The notes beneath the pieces are model-generated. The model was given only the letters and a program-made list of their open reading frames with translations. It was not told the DNA's origin and searched no databases. The position numbers and the translations under genes were made by a program. A stretch of 64,000 bases of DNA from Nostoc sp. 'Peltigera membranacea cyanobiont' N6 (lineage in GTDB: Bacteria; Cyanobacteriota; Cyanobacteriia; Cyanobacteriales; Nostocaceae): assembly GCF_002949735.1 (NCBI RefSeq), contig NZ_CP026681.1:6076501-6140500 (forward strand), given 5' to 3'. Below are positions 26,786-35,398 of this stretch, piece after piece. Every line of letters starts with the position of its first letter. Position 1 is the stretch's first letter.

Positions 26786-27079
26786 ATGGAAATGGAATTT
26801 AAGTATATCGAGTCACGACATCAGAAAAATTGTTGTGATAAAGTCTGATTCATTAAAAACTACGGTAGCACAGTCAAGTTATGGTATATTGTTGCCATCA
26901 AAGAATTGTCTACTTGTAAACTCAAAGCAGTTTGCAACCAATCTCAAGCTTTCGATTTTGACTAAAATTTTGCCCTATCAAGTTTTAGCTGATTTGTTAG
27001 TGATGACAAATTAGATTTTGTTGCTTCACTTGCAAACTTAGACAAATAAACAAGCAATTTCAAGTACAAACGCACAATT

Positions 27080-28177
27080 ATGGTAGATATTAAGTTCGCG
27101 TACTGGATTCCCAACGTTAGCGGTGGGTTAGTTGTTAGTAAAATTCCCCAACGCACAGATTGGACTTATGAATATAATGCTCAACTAGCTCAGACGGCTG
27201 AAGAAGTTGGGTTTGAATATGCACTAGCACAAGCCAGATTTATCGCCAGTTATGGCGCTGAGTACCAGTTAGAGGCATTAACAACCGTATCAGCCCTAGC
27301 TCCAGTCACCAAAAAATTGAAGCTAATTGCAGCAGTTCATCCTGGATTGTGGCATCCGGGAGTAGTTGCCAAAATGGGAGCCAGCATTGATTTTCTTTCT
27401 AACGGACGGTTCGCTCTGAATGTGGTTAGCGGCTGGTTCAAAGATGAATTCATTATATATGGTGAACATTGGTTAGATCATGACGAACGCTATCGTCGTT
27501 CAGAAGAATTTATCCGCGTTCTCAAAGGTTTGTGGACTGAGGATGAGTTTCACTTTAAAGGCGACTTTTACCGGATTAACGGCGGTTGGGTGAAGCCTAA
27601 ACCAGTTAATCAAAATCCACACCCGGAGATATTTCAAGGTGGTAACTCGAAAGCAGCGCGGCGGATGGCTGGCCGCGTCTCTGATTGGTATTTCATGAAT
27701 GGTAACACCATAGAAGGAGTGCGAGAGCAGATTGAAGAAGTGTCTGCATTAGCTCGTCAAGAAGGACGCACAATTAAGTTTGGTCTGAATTCCTTTATCA
27801 TCGTGCGAGATACGGAAGCAGAAGCCCATGAAGTATTGCGCGATATTATTGCCCAAGCCGATGTAGAGGCGGTGAAAGGATTTGGTGAAGCAGTGAAACA
27901 GGCGGGAGCTTCTACTCGCGAACGTCAGGGAATGTGGGCGAATTCCAATTTTGAAGACTTGGTGCAATATAACGATGGCTTCCGTTCCGGCTTGATTGGC
28001 ACTGCTGAACAAGTAGCGGAAAAGATTCGCCAGTTTCATGAAGCGGGAGTCGATTTAATTCTCGGTGGCTTCTTACACTACACAGATGATTTGCCAGCAT
28101 TTGGTAAGACAGTAATTCCGCTTGTGCGCGAACTTAAAGCTAATCGTCGGACAGCTGATGAGTTGGTTGGGGTGTAG
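27080..28177 (+). CDS. sfnG: Dimethylsulfone monooxygenase
   Basis: SfnG is a flavin-dependent monooxygenase that converts dimethylsulfone to methanesulfinate, feeding sulfur from dimethyl sulfide derivatives into metabolism. The N-terminus matches the family closely (FAYWIPNVSGGLVVSKIPQR), as do GFEYALAQARF, GRFALNVVSGWFKDEF, WLDHDERYRRSEEFIRVLKG, PHPEIFQGGNSKAARRMAGR and SNFEDLVQYNDGF, with length 365 as expected. It is the first gene on its side of the divergent control region and is followed 105 bases later by sfnB. Identification is strong by motif recall from Pseudomonas SfnG. Confidence 0.93.
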   Translation: MVDIKFAYWIPNVSGGLVVSKIPQRTDWTYEYNAQLAQTAEEVGFEYALAQARFIASYGAEYQLEALTTVSALAPVTKKLKLIAAVHPGLWHPGVVAKMGASIDFLSNGRFALNVVSGWFKDEFIIYGEHWLDHDERYRRSEEFIRVLKGLWTEDEFHFKGDFYRINGGWVKPKPVNQNPHPEIFQGGNSKAARRMAGRVSDWYFMNGNTIEGVREQIEEVSALARQEGRTIKFGLNSFIIVRDTEAEAHEVLRDIIAQADVEAVKGFGEAVKQAGASTRERQGMWANSNFEDLVQYNDGFRSGLIGTAEQVAEKIRQFHEAGVDLILGGFLHYTDDLPAFGKTVIPLVRELKANRRTADELVGV

Positions 28178-28282
28178 ATTAACCGGAACATAATTTGTCG
28201 GATTGGGCATTAGGGTTGCGATCGTAAATTGATTCGCCCAAACTCAAATCATATAAAAGGCTAGAAATTAAGGAGTTTTACC

Positions 28283-29491
28283 ATGACATCAGTAATTAAT
28301 ACTGAACAGAAGGCGCATATTATTCGGGATGATAAAGAAGCGATCGCGATCGCTCACGAACTAGCAGCCGACTTTGCCATAGGCGACTCAGAACGCGATC
28401 AAACTCGGCGTTTACCTGCTGAAGAGGTAGAAAAGTTTTCCCAAAGTGGATTGTGGGGAATTACAGTTCCTGAAGAGTATGGCGGTGCTTTTGTATCAAG
28501 TGCCACCCTGGCAGAAGTAATTAAAATCATCTCCGAAGCTGATTCTAGCCTCGGTCAAATTCCCCAAAACCACCTCTACATGGTGGAAGCAGTTCGGTTG
28601 GATGGCACTGATGAGCAGAAGAAGTTCTTCTTTGATTTGGCTCTACAAGGTAAACGCTTTGGTAACGCCTTCTCGGAAGTAGGTACTAAATCTGTCACTG
28701 ATGTCCAGACAAAGTTACAACCAGATGGATCTGACTTCGTACTCAACGGACGCAAATACTACTCTGCTGGGGCATTACTGGCACATTGGGTTCCCGTCAT
28801 TGCTAGCAATCCAGATGGTAAAACAGTCGTGGCATTTGTCGAAAGAGATGCTGAAGGATTAACCCTACTCGATGATTGGACGAGCTTCGGACAGCGTACC
28901 ACTGCTAGCGGCACTACCATTATTGAAAATGTGAAAGTTAAGGCAGAACACGTCATACCGCACTACTTAGCCTTTGAGCGGGCTACACCAATGGGTGCGA
29001 TCGCGCAAATCATCCAAGCTGCCGTAGACGTAGGGATTGCCAAAGCCGCAGTCCGTGACACCATCCACTTTGTCCGCAAGCATACTCGCCCTTGGGTTGA
29101 CAGCAATTTAGAAAAAGGCTACGAAGACCCCCTGACACTGTACAACTTAGGCAACGTCCAAATTCAGGTTCACGCTTCTGAGGCATTGCTGCGGCGTGCA
29201 GGCGAATTTCTCGACATCGCCAACGAGTCAGGTTTAGAAGAACCCAAGGTAGTTGAAGCATCGATCGCAGTTGCTGAAGCCAAAGCTTTAGCTACCGAAG
29301 CAGCATTACTAGCAACGAATAAATTGTTTGAACTAGCAGGTACTAAGTCCACATTGGAGGAATTCAACTACAATCGCCACTGGCGAAATGCCCGCGCTCA
29401 CACACTCCACGATCCCGTGCGCTGGAAATACTACGCTGTTGGTAACTACTTCCTCAATGGTGTCTATCCTCCGCGCCATCCTTGGCTGTAA
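28283..29491 (+). CDS. sfnB: SfnB-family acyl-CoA dehydrogenase-like sulfur acquisition oxidoreductase
   Basis: SfnB proteins have the acyl-CoA dehydrogenase/DszC fold and are induced under sulfur starvation. The 402-residue product has an N-terminal helical domain (GLWGITVPEEYGGAFVSS), a central beta domain (FVLNGRKYYSAGALLAHW, WTSFGQRTTASGTTII) and a C-terminal helical domain ending NRHWRNARAHTLHDPVRWKY, typical of the DszC/SfnB branch rather than true acyl-CoA dehydrogenases. A strong AAGGAG precedes the ATG. It follows sfnG on the same strand, probably in one operon, and a second, related gene lies at 30654. Confidence 0.9.
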   Translation: MTSVINTEQKAHIIRDDKEAIAIAHELAADFAIGDSERDQTRRLPAEEVEKFSQSGLWGITVPEEYGGAFVSSATLAEVIKIISEADSSLGQIPQNHLYMVEAVRLDGTDEQKKFFFDLALQGKRFGNAFSEVGTKSVTDVQTKLQPDGSDFVLNGRKYYSAGALLAHWVPVIASNPDGKTVVAFVERDAEGLTLLDDWTSFGQRTTASGTTIIENVKVKAEHVIPHYLAFERATPMGAIAQIIQAAVDVGIAKAAVRDTIHFVRKHTRPWVDSNLEKGYEDPLTLYNLGNVQIQVHASEALLRRAGEFLDIANESGLEEPKVVEASIAVAEAKALATEAALLATNKLFELAGTKSTLEEFNYNRHWRNARAHTLHDPVRWKYYAVGNYFLNGVYPPRHPWL

Positions 29492-29916
29492 TTGCTGCAT
29501 TCTTTACTGAGGTGAAGCTGCACCAAATTTCCTTTACTTCTTAGGGACCGACAAATAAAAAAACATTCCAAATTTTCTTGTGGGATGGGCATCTTGCCCG
29601 TCCTAATATTGGGGACGGGCAAGATGCCTATCCCACAAATGGATAATTTATTTCTTGGAAAGCCCTTATTTCTTTGTGCCCTTTGCGGTTCGTTCCTCAT
29701 ATAGTTCGGCGCACCTTCATACAGAACTGGTATAACATTTACCAGAATGCTTTACCCCAATACGCTTGCGTTAAGGTTAGCAGTCTTTGTAAAAGTCATT
29801 TTTTAACGAACCTTTCTAGGCGCAGAGAACGCAGAGAGAAGAAAGAGAAGGAAAATTTTTAACCAAGCGTATTGTGCTTTACCCCTAATAAATCCAACAT
29901 TATTTAAGTTGATACT
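29492..29916. other. Intergenic region carrying a MITE and repeat sequence
   Basis: Besides the element at 29541-29668, this 425-base stretch has GCAGAGAACGCAGAGAG-type repeat sequence near 29820-29840, a motif often found between Nostoc genes. The plus-strand frame at 29674-29862 runs over that repeat and is not protein-like. Confidence 0.5.
29541..29668. mobile_element. Palindromic MITE-like element, copy A
   Basis: This 128-bp element has ends TTAGGGAC and GCCCTTA (imperfect terminal inverted repeats) and a central palindrome, GTGGGATGGGCATCTTGCCC paired with its complement across a CGTCCTAATATTGGGGACG loop. A near-identical copy in the opposite orientation lies at 35230-35357. It has no coding capacity. 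Confidence 0.82.
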
Positions 29917-30471
29917 ATGAGTGTTGCAAATCCAATCCAGAGGCGGAGCATTTGGAAGAATCAGCCATTTAAGGGGCTGCTTTTTATTGCTGTAATTGCT
30001 ATAATTAGCTATATTTTTGAACTCATTTTTGGTCAAATTCTTCAGCTAAATGTGGGAACAAAATTGACTTACATCACAATATGCTTCGTCTGGTGATGGC
30101 ATCTCGGTTTTTCCCTCAATGGCTATCCAGGTTCGCGCTTTTCTTCCACCCGATTTGGACGAGGAACAGTGAATTTAGTAGTGCTGTTGGCGCTAGTTTA
30201 CATAACTGGAGAAGCTTGGAAATTAATTTCTGCAAAACCAATTCTTACTGATACATCTGTAGGTTGGTGGGGACAAACAGCAATCATTGCCGCGGCCGCT
30301 AGTTTATTCTTCTTTGATAACACGATTGTCACCACTGAGGAAATACGCAATTGGCATCCAGTAAGCGGCTTTCTTAATATCTTTTTTGCTGTATTCTTAA
30401 AAGACAAGTGGATTAAAATAATTTTTTCAATTCACTTTTTTATTTTTAACTATCAAATAATTTTTTTTTGA
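29917..30471 (+). pseudogene. Interrupted membrane protein gene of unknown family (in-frame TGA)
   Basis: One continuous frame from an ATG at 29917 (MSVANPIQRRSIWKNQPFKG) runs to a TGA at 30471, but is broken by one in-frame TGA at 30094-30096. The codons on both sides look protein-like: hydrophobic helices before it (LLFIAVIAIISYIFELIF) and after it (NLVVLLALVYITGEAWKLI, TAIIAAAASLFFFDN). A single TGG-to-TGA change would explain the break. The C-terminal end is very AT-rich and may itself be altered. I do not recognise the family. It lies inside the sulfur region between sfnB and a DszC-like gene. No ribosome site is clear. Confidence 0.55.
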
Positions 30472-30653
30472 GATTGCACTAATAACCTATAGCTTTATGA
30501 AAATTAATTGAATTTAAACTTGCCTTATTAGTTCAAATATGCAATTATATTTCTATTAGTACGGTGGTTCTATCAAAACACTGTAGATTAAAAATTTTCC
30601 AGCCAAATTTATAGTTGCTCCTCACAGAAGGTTAGCAGGAGAAGTTGCAAGAT

Positions 30654-31838
30654 ATGCAATTAATCGAAACTGAAGAATCTCAAAATTATCTTGATATAGC
30701 TAAGTCTTTAGCAAAAGAATTTGCCCAAACTGCTGTAGAGCGAGATGCCCAAGGGGGAACGCCAAAACATGAACGCGATCGCTTGCGTCAAAGCAACTTA
30801 CTAAAACTAATTATACCTACAGAGTACGGTGGTTTAGGGCAAAGCTGGATTACCGTTCTGCAAATTACCCGCGAGTTTGCCAAAGTTGATAGTTCCATTG
30901 CTCACGTCTTTTCTTACCACCATCTAGGTGTAGTTATTCCTCACATATTTGGTTTGACAGAGCAAAAACAGCGATATTACTCAGAAACTATTCGCAACAA
31001 CTGGTTTTGGTGCAATGCCCTCAACCCTTTAGATAAAAGAGCTACTCTGACAGCAGAAAATGATTATTTTCGTCTGAATGGGATTAAAAGCTTTTGCTCT
31101 GGCTCTCATGATTCGGATATATTACCAATCGGTGCGATTCATCAAGAAACTGGTGAATTGAATATTTTGGCAATTCCCACCCAACGGCAAGGCGTTACAG
31201 TTCATCATGATTGGGATAATATGGGGCAACGCCAAACAGATAGTGGCAGTGTTACTTTTGAAAATGTGTTGGTATATCCTGAAGAAATTCTTGGTAGTAG
31301 AGACAAATCCGGTAAACCCTTTAGCACTATTCGTGCCTGCTTAACTCAATTGAATCTTGCTAATATCTACCTGGGTATTGCACAGGGAGCATTTGAAGCT
31401 GCTAAAACATATACTTCCACTAATACCAAACCTTGGTTGACATCAGGTGTAGAGAGTGCAACCCAAGATCCTTACATCCTTCAGCACTATGGCAAAATCT
31501 GGGTCGATCTCCAAGCAGCCGTGTATCTCACTGAGCAGGCGGGAGAATTACTACAAGCAGCTTGGGAGCGGGAATGGTCACTTACCGCCGAACAACGCGG
31601 AGAATGTGCGCTTTTGGTTGCTACTGCTAAAGTTTTCGCTACTAAAGTCGGTTTAGACATTACCAACCGGATATTTGAAGTTATGGGCGCACGCGCTACT
31701 AGTGCAAAATATGGCTTTGATCGTTATTGGCGTAATCTCCGCACGTTCACTCTGCACGATCCTGTAGATTACAAAATCCAAGATATAGGAAAGTGGGCGT
31801 TAAATGATGAGCTGCCAAGACCCAACTTTTATTCTTAA
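30654..31838 (+). CDS. Acyl-CoA dehydrogenase-like monooxygenase (DszC/SfnB branch)
   Basis: This 394-residue protein belongs to the same fold branch as SfnB and DszC: LLKLIIPTEYGGLGQSWIT, NPLDKRATLTAENDYFRLNG, NGIKSFCSGSHDSD, WDNMGQRQTDSGSVTFENV and the C-terminal DRYWRNLRTFTLHDPVDYK, which parallels SfnB's NRHWRNARAHTLHDPVRWKY. It probably oxidises a sulfur compound using reduced flavin. The ATG at 30654 is preferred because AGGAGA lies 11 bases upstream; a TTG at 30645 would be only two bases from it. It is separated from sfnB by an interrupted membrane-protein gene. Substrate is not identified. Confidence 0.86.
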   Translation: MQLIETEESQNYLDIAKSLAKEFAQTAVERDAQGGTPKHERDRLRQSNLLKLIIPTEYGGLGQSWITVLQITREFAKVDSSIAHVFSYHHLGVVIPHIFGLTEQKQRYYSETIRNNWFWCNALNPLDKRATLTAENDYFRLNGIKSFCSGSHDSDILPIGAIHQETGELNILAIPTQRQGVTVHHDWDNMGQRQTDSGSVTFENVLVYPEEILGSRDKSGKPFSTIRACLTQLNLANIYLGIAQGAFEAAKTYTSTNTKPWLTSGVESATQDPYILQHYGKIWVDLQAAVYLTEQAGELLQAAWEREWSLTAEQRGECALLVATAKVFATKVGLDITNRIFEVMGARATSAKYGFDRYWRNLRTFTLHDPVDYKIQDIGKWALNDELPRPNFYS

Positions 31839-32120
31839 TGATTCTTTCATCAAGCTAAAGGCGTTCATGTTGCCCACTCTACAAGATTGGTTGAAGGAGG
31901 CAGGAGGCAGGAGGTTTTTTTTCAGAAGGGGATTCAAACCCCTCCTGAAAAAGAGCCACAAAACAAGAAAATTTGGAGTTCTTGTCTTAAACCCAAGACC
32001 ATAGTGGTCGCGGCTGTTACAGAGCGGAGCCGGAGCCGCTCCGCCTCCGGGGCAGTTTTCCTCCAGCAAGAACTGCCCTCTGCCTCCAACATCCTCGATA
32101 ACTTATTTGTTGAAAATTCT
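31839..32120. repeat. Intergenic dispersed repeat sequence
   Basis: Contains GGAGGCAGGAGGCAGGAGG, a stem in which AGGGGATTCAAACCCCT pairs internally, and a C+G-rich GGAGCCGGAGCCGCTCCGCC palindrome. It lies between convergent genes and may help end transcription. Frames crossing it read repeat sequence, not protein. Confidence 0.5.
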
Positions 32121-33362
32121 TTAAGAAGCAATTAAATCCTTGAGAGCATCTTTAGCATCAGTGTTTTCTGGATCTATTTGCAGCACTTCCCGAAAAACTG
32201 CTGCGGCTTCTTGTTTTGAGCCATCACCAGATTCACCATAGGAAATCTCTCTGCCAAGTTTGATGTAAAGTTCTGCCATTTGGCGACGTGGTATTAGATT
32301 TGCCAACGGCCGATAAAATTCCATTACGCCTGCAAACCCTTTTTGCTTGTAAAGTAGTAAATTTATATTGGAGCAGGTGTTATAACTGCCTTCACCAGTT
32401 TTGATTACCTTTTGGCAAATTGTTAGACCTTCATCTAGATTTTCCTGTTTAGCTAGTACTTGAGTTAGTTTACTGTAATAATAATCCGTAGATTCTTTGG
32501 CAACGGCTTGGCGGTAAAGAGCGATCGCTTCTTCTGGTTTTTCTTGTGTCATTAAGACATCGGCCAGATCGATATATGTTGAAGCGTCAGGCTCAATTTT
32601 AATTAGTTGGCGGTAGGCTGCGATCGCTTCGTTCACAAAACCGCGCTTTAATGAGAGTTCAGCTAACTTTTTATAAAAAACCTTGCTATTGGTGTCATTT
32701 AATTGACGATAGATAGTGACTGCTTCTGAATATTCCAGGATTTCACCGAGCTTATCATAAGCGTTGTCAGATGAAAGATAACCATTAGCATCAAGTTTAA
32801 TGGCTTCGCCGTAAGCTGCGATCGCTTCTTGTCGTTTACCTACTTTGAAGAGAATCTCGGCTAAATAATAGTAATTACTGGAATCAGGACTGAGTTTAAC
32901 TGCTTGACGGTAAGCCATTAATGCTTCCTCCATGCTGCCAACTTCCTGCAACTTATTGCCTAAAGCAATGTAGTTACTATCAGTTTTCGGATCGAGTTTG
33001 ACAGCTTGACGGTAAGAGGCGATCGCTTCTTGGATTTGTCCCTTTTGTGCCAGGAAATTCCCTAATTTGATGTAAATTGCGCCATTGGGGGTTAATTGCA
33101 ATGCTTGGCGATAGGTAGCGATCGTCTCTGCAATCTTGCCTTGGTTAGATAAGACATCTGCCAGCTTGACGTAAGCATAGCTGTTTTTGGGATCGCGCTT
33201 AATGAAACTCCGCCAAATATTAGCAGCTTCTTGATAATTTTTTACTTCTTCGGCAGATGCCGCTTTTTGTTCCAACTCCTCTACCGTTTGTGCCACACTA
33301 ATTTGAGGAATCAAAACCAAACCTAAACTCAACAAAAACGGCAATATTTTCCGGCTAACCAT
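32121..33362 (-). CDS. Exported tetratricopeptide-repeat protein
   Basis: A signal peptide (SRKILPFLLSLGLVLIPQISVAQ, cleavage near residue 25) is followed by about nine or ten TPR units to residue 400. Examples of the repeat core are AYVKLADVLSNQGKIAETIA, YIKLGNFLAQKGQIQEAIAS and YIALGNKLQEVGSMEEALMA. TPR arrays bind partner proteins; nothing shows an enzymatic domain. It probably works as a scaffold in the periplasm or outside the cell. The gene stands alone and is divergent from the CobW-type gene. Confidence 0.88.
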   Translation of the reverse strand: MVSRKILPFLLSLGLVLIPQISVAQTVEELEQKAASAEEVKNYQEAANIWRSFIKRDPKNSYAYVKLADVLSNQGKIAETIATYRQALQLTPNGAIYIKLGNFLAQKGQIQEAIASYRQAVKLDPKTDSNYIALGNKLQEVGSMEEALMAYRQAVKLSPDSSNYYYLAEILFKVGKRQEAIAAYGEAIKLDANGYLSSDNAYDKLGEILEYSEAVTIYRQLNDTNSKVFYKKLAELSLKRGFVNEAIAAYRQLIKIEPDASTYIDLADVLMTQEKPEEAIALYRQAVAKESTDYYYSKLTQVLAKQENLDEGLTICQKVIKTGEGSYNTCSNINLLLYKQKGFAGVMEFYRPLANLIPRRQMAELYIKLGREISYGESGDGSKQEAAAVFREVLQIDPENTDAKDALKDLIAS

Positions 33363-33469
33363 AGACTTTCAGCTTAAAATAACTAAGTCAATCTTCAAAC
33401 CAAGCTTAATCTCGGTATTTAAGTTTGTAACCCGTAAAACTTACCATACTGAGTAAATCAGGCAAAAAT

Positions 33470-34510
33470 ATGGCTACGAAAATTCCTGTCACAGTGATTA
33501 CAGGCTTCTTAGGTAGTGGAAAAACCAGCCTAATTCGCCACCTACTACAAAATAACCAAGGCCGCCGCATTGCCGTTATAGTCAATGAATTTGGCGAACT
33601 TGGTATTGATGGCGAATTGTTAAAATCTTGTCAAATTTGCCCAGAAGATGGTGAGGGCGACACTAATATCTTTGAATTAACTAACGGCTGCTTATGTTGC
33701 ACCGTGCAGGAAGAGTTTTATCCGATGATGCAAGAGTTAATCAAGCGGCGAGATAGTATCGACTGCATTTTGATTGAAACTTCTGGTTTAGCTTTGCCAA
33801 AACCATTGGTGAAGGCTTTTCGCTGGCAAGAAATTCGCAACGCTGCCACTGTGGATGCTGTAATTACCGTGGTAGATTGTGCGGCGGTAGCAGCAGGGAC
33901 ATTTGCTAGCGATCCAGATGCGATCGCAGCCCAACGGCAAGCAGATGATAATCTAGAACACGAAACACCCTTGCAAGAACTGTTTGAAGATCAACTTGCT
34001 TGTGCAGACTTAGTGGTGTTGAATAAAATTGACTTGGTAGATGCCGAGACAAAAGCCAGAGTTGAGGAATTAATTAAGCAAGAGTTACCCAGAGTCGTGA
34101 AGATTGTCGAGAGCGATCGTTCTCAACTAGACGCATCTATATTATTAGGATTCCAAGCCGCAGTTGAAGATAATTTAGATTCTCGTCCCAGTCATCACGA
34201 TACCGAAGAAGACCACAATCACGACGAAGAAATTATCTCAACTAATCTAGTTTTGGATCGGACTTTTGATCCAGAAAAGCTGCAACAGCAGTTAGAGAAA
34301 TTAGCACAACAACAAGAAATTTACCGGATTAAAGGCTTTGTGGCAGTGCCAAATAAATCCATGCGTTTGGTAATGCAAGGCGTAGGAACCCGATTTGATA
34401 AATTTTACGATCGCCCCTGGAAACCCGAAGAGGCGCGACAAACCCGCTTAGTTTTCATCGGACGTGATTTGAAGTCTTCAGAAATTGAATCACAACTTGT
34501 AGCTTTGTAA
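33470..34510 (+). CDS. cobW: CobW/COG0523 family GTP-binding metallochaperone
   Basis: COG0523 GTPases deliver metals (Zn, Co or others). The 346-residue protein has a P-loop GFLGSGKTSLIRHLL, the zinc-site NGCLCCTVQEEF (CxCC), VVLNKIDLVD (NKxD) and a C-terminal CobW_C domain (FDPEKLQQQLEKL...). A His/Asp-rich linker (SHHDTEEDHNHDEE) near residue 240 may hold metal. It is annotated CobW by length and end sequence, but a zinc-delivery role is equally possible; no cobalamin genes adjoin it. A hairpin of dispersed type follows at 34519-34551. Confidence 0.87.
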   Translation: MATKIPVTVITGFLGSGKTSLIRHLLQNNQGRRIAVIVNEFGELGIDGELLKSCQICPEDGEGDTNIFELTNGCLCCTVQEEFYPMMQELIKRRDSIDCILIETSGLALPKPLVKAFRWQEIRNAATVDAVITVVDCAAVAAGTFASDPDAIAAQRQADDNLEHETPLQELFEDQLACADLVVLNKIDLVDAETKARVEELIKQELPRVVKIVESDRSQLDASILLGFQAAVEDNLDSRPSHHDTEEDHNHDEEIISTNLVLDRTFDPEKLQQQLEKLAQQQEIYRIKGFVAVPNKSMRLVMQGVGTRFDKFYDRPWKPEEARQTRLVFIGRDLKSSEIESQLVAL

Positions 34511-34518
34511 GTATACCC

Positions 34519-34551
34519 AGATCCCCAACTGATTAGAGAAGTCGGGGATCT
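34519..34551. repeat. AGATCCCC-type hairpin after the CobW gene
   Basis: AGATCCCC pairs with GGGGATCT, with an internal ACT/AGT pair. It is related to hairpins at 50439-50469 and 56064-56100, so it is a dispersed repeat that may double as a terminator. Confidence 0.6.
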
Positions 34552-34627
34552 ATATCCTGATAGTTACAAGTTATGAATAATTAGTTAATTCAAAACAATA
34601 ACTCAAAATTCTTCACTTGACAACAAT

Positions 34628-35098
34628 ATGACGATCTCTCAACTTTTTAACGTCGCCAATCTTTTTGTGTTACCTTTTTGGGCGTTGATGATTTTATTGC
34701 CAAATTGGAAAGTTACACGGCAGATAATGTCATCATATTTACCCTTTGTGCTGTTAGCTGGGGCATATTTGTATTTATTTATCAACAGCATTACGCCAGA
34801 AAATGCCCAAGCTTTAGCGAATCCTCAATTAGCTGATATTGCCCGATTTTTCGGAGATGAGACGGCTGCTGCGACAGGTTGGATTCATTTTTTAGTAATG
34901 GATTTATTCGTCGGGCGCTGGATTTATTGGGAAGGGCAAAAAACAGGTGTTTGGACAATTCACTCTCTTGCACTGTGTTTGTTTGCTGGCCCTATGGGAC
35001 TACTCTCTCACATCTTGACTGACTGGATTGTTAAGACATTTTTCCCAAAATCTCAGCATAATGAAACAGTGACGGGAGAAGAAAAAGCTGCCTCATAA
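34628..35098 (+). CDS. ABA4-like (DUF4281) membrane protein
   Basis: The 156-residue protein has about four transmembrane segments: NVANLFVLPFWALMILLP, SYLPFVLLAGAYLYLFIN, TGWIHFLVMDLFVGRWIY and HSLALCLFAGPMGLLSHIL. The WIHFLVMDLFVGRWIYWEG and GPMGLLSH stretches are characteristic of DUF4281, whose plant member ABA4 is needed for neoxanthin formation. The activity in cyanobacteria is not established. It lies 117 bases after the CobW gene, with a hairpin between them. Confidence 0.86.
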   Translation: MTISQLFNVANLFVLPFWALMILLPNWKVTRQIMSSYLPFVLLAGAYLYLFINSITPENAQALANPQLADIARFFGDETAAATGWIHFLVMDLFVGRWIYWEGQKTGVWTIHSLALCLFAGPMGLLSHILTDWIVKTFFPKSQHNETVTGEEKAAS

Positions 35099-35229
35099 TC
35101 TGGCACGTAGCCATACATTAATTATTTTGCCATCCCCCCACCTCCCTTAAAAAGCTTGTCAACGAAGAGGCAGGGGCAGGGGGAAAGAGGTTTTCCGATT
35201 TTTGCATAGAGATGGGAATCATAACTCAT

Positions 35230-35357
35230 TAAGGGCTTTCAAAGAAATAAATTATTCATTTGTGGGATGGGCATCTTGCCCGTCCTAATATTGGGGACGG
35301 GCAAGATGCCCATCCCACAATAAAATTTGGGATATTTTTTTATTTGGAAGTCCCTAA
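35230..35357. mobile_element. Palindromic MITE-like element, copy B
   Basis: This is the inverted counterpart of the element at 29541-29668: it begins TAAGGGCTTTC and ends GAAGTCCCTAA, with the same central GTGGGATGGGCATCTTGCCC palindrome. Most bases match the reverse complement of copy A. The rest of 35099-35398 holds no gene. Confidence 0.82.
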
Positions 35358-35398
35358 CCGGACATGTATGAGATGTTCTTGGATGTAGATTAACCGCT

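Noticed and set aside
29674..29862. 62-codon plus-strand frame
   Set aside because: Covers GCAGAGAACGCAGAG repeat sequence; no ribosome site and no protein-like composition.
31926..31948. tRNA T-arm-like sequence (GGGGATTCAAACCCC)
   Set aside because: No matching acceptor, anticodon or D arms around it; it is part of a dispersed repeat.
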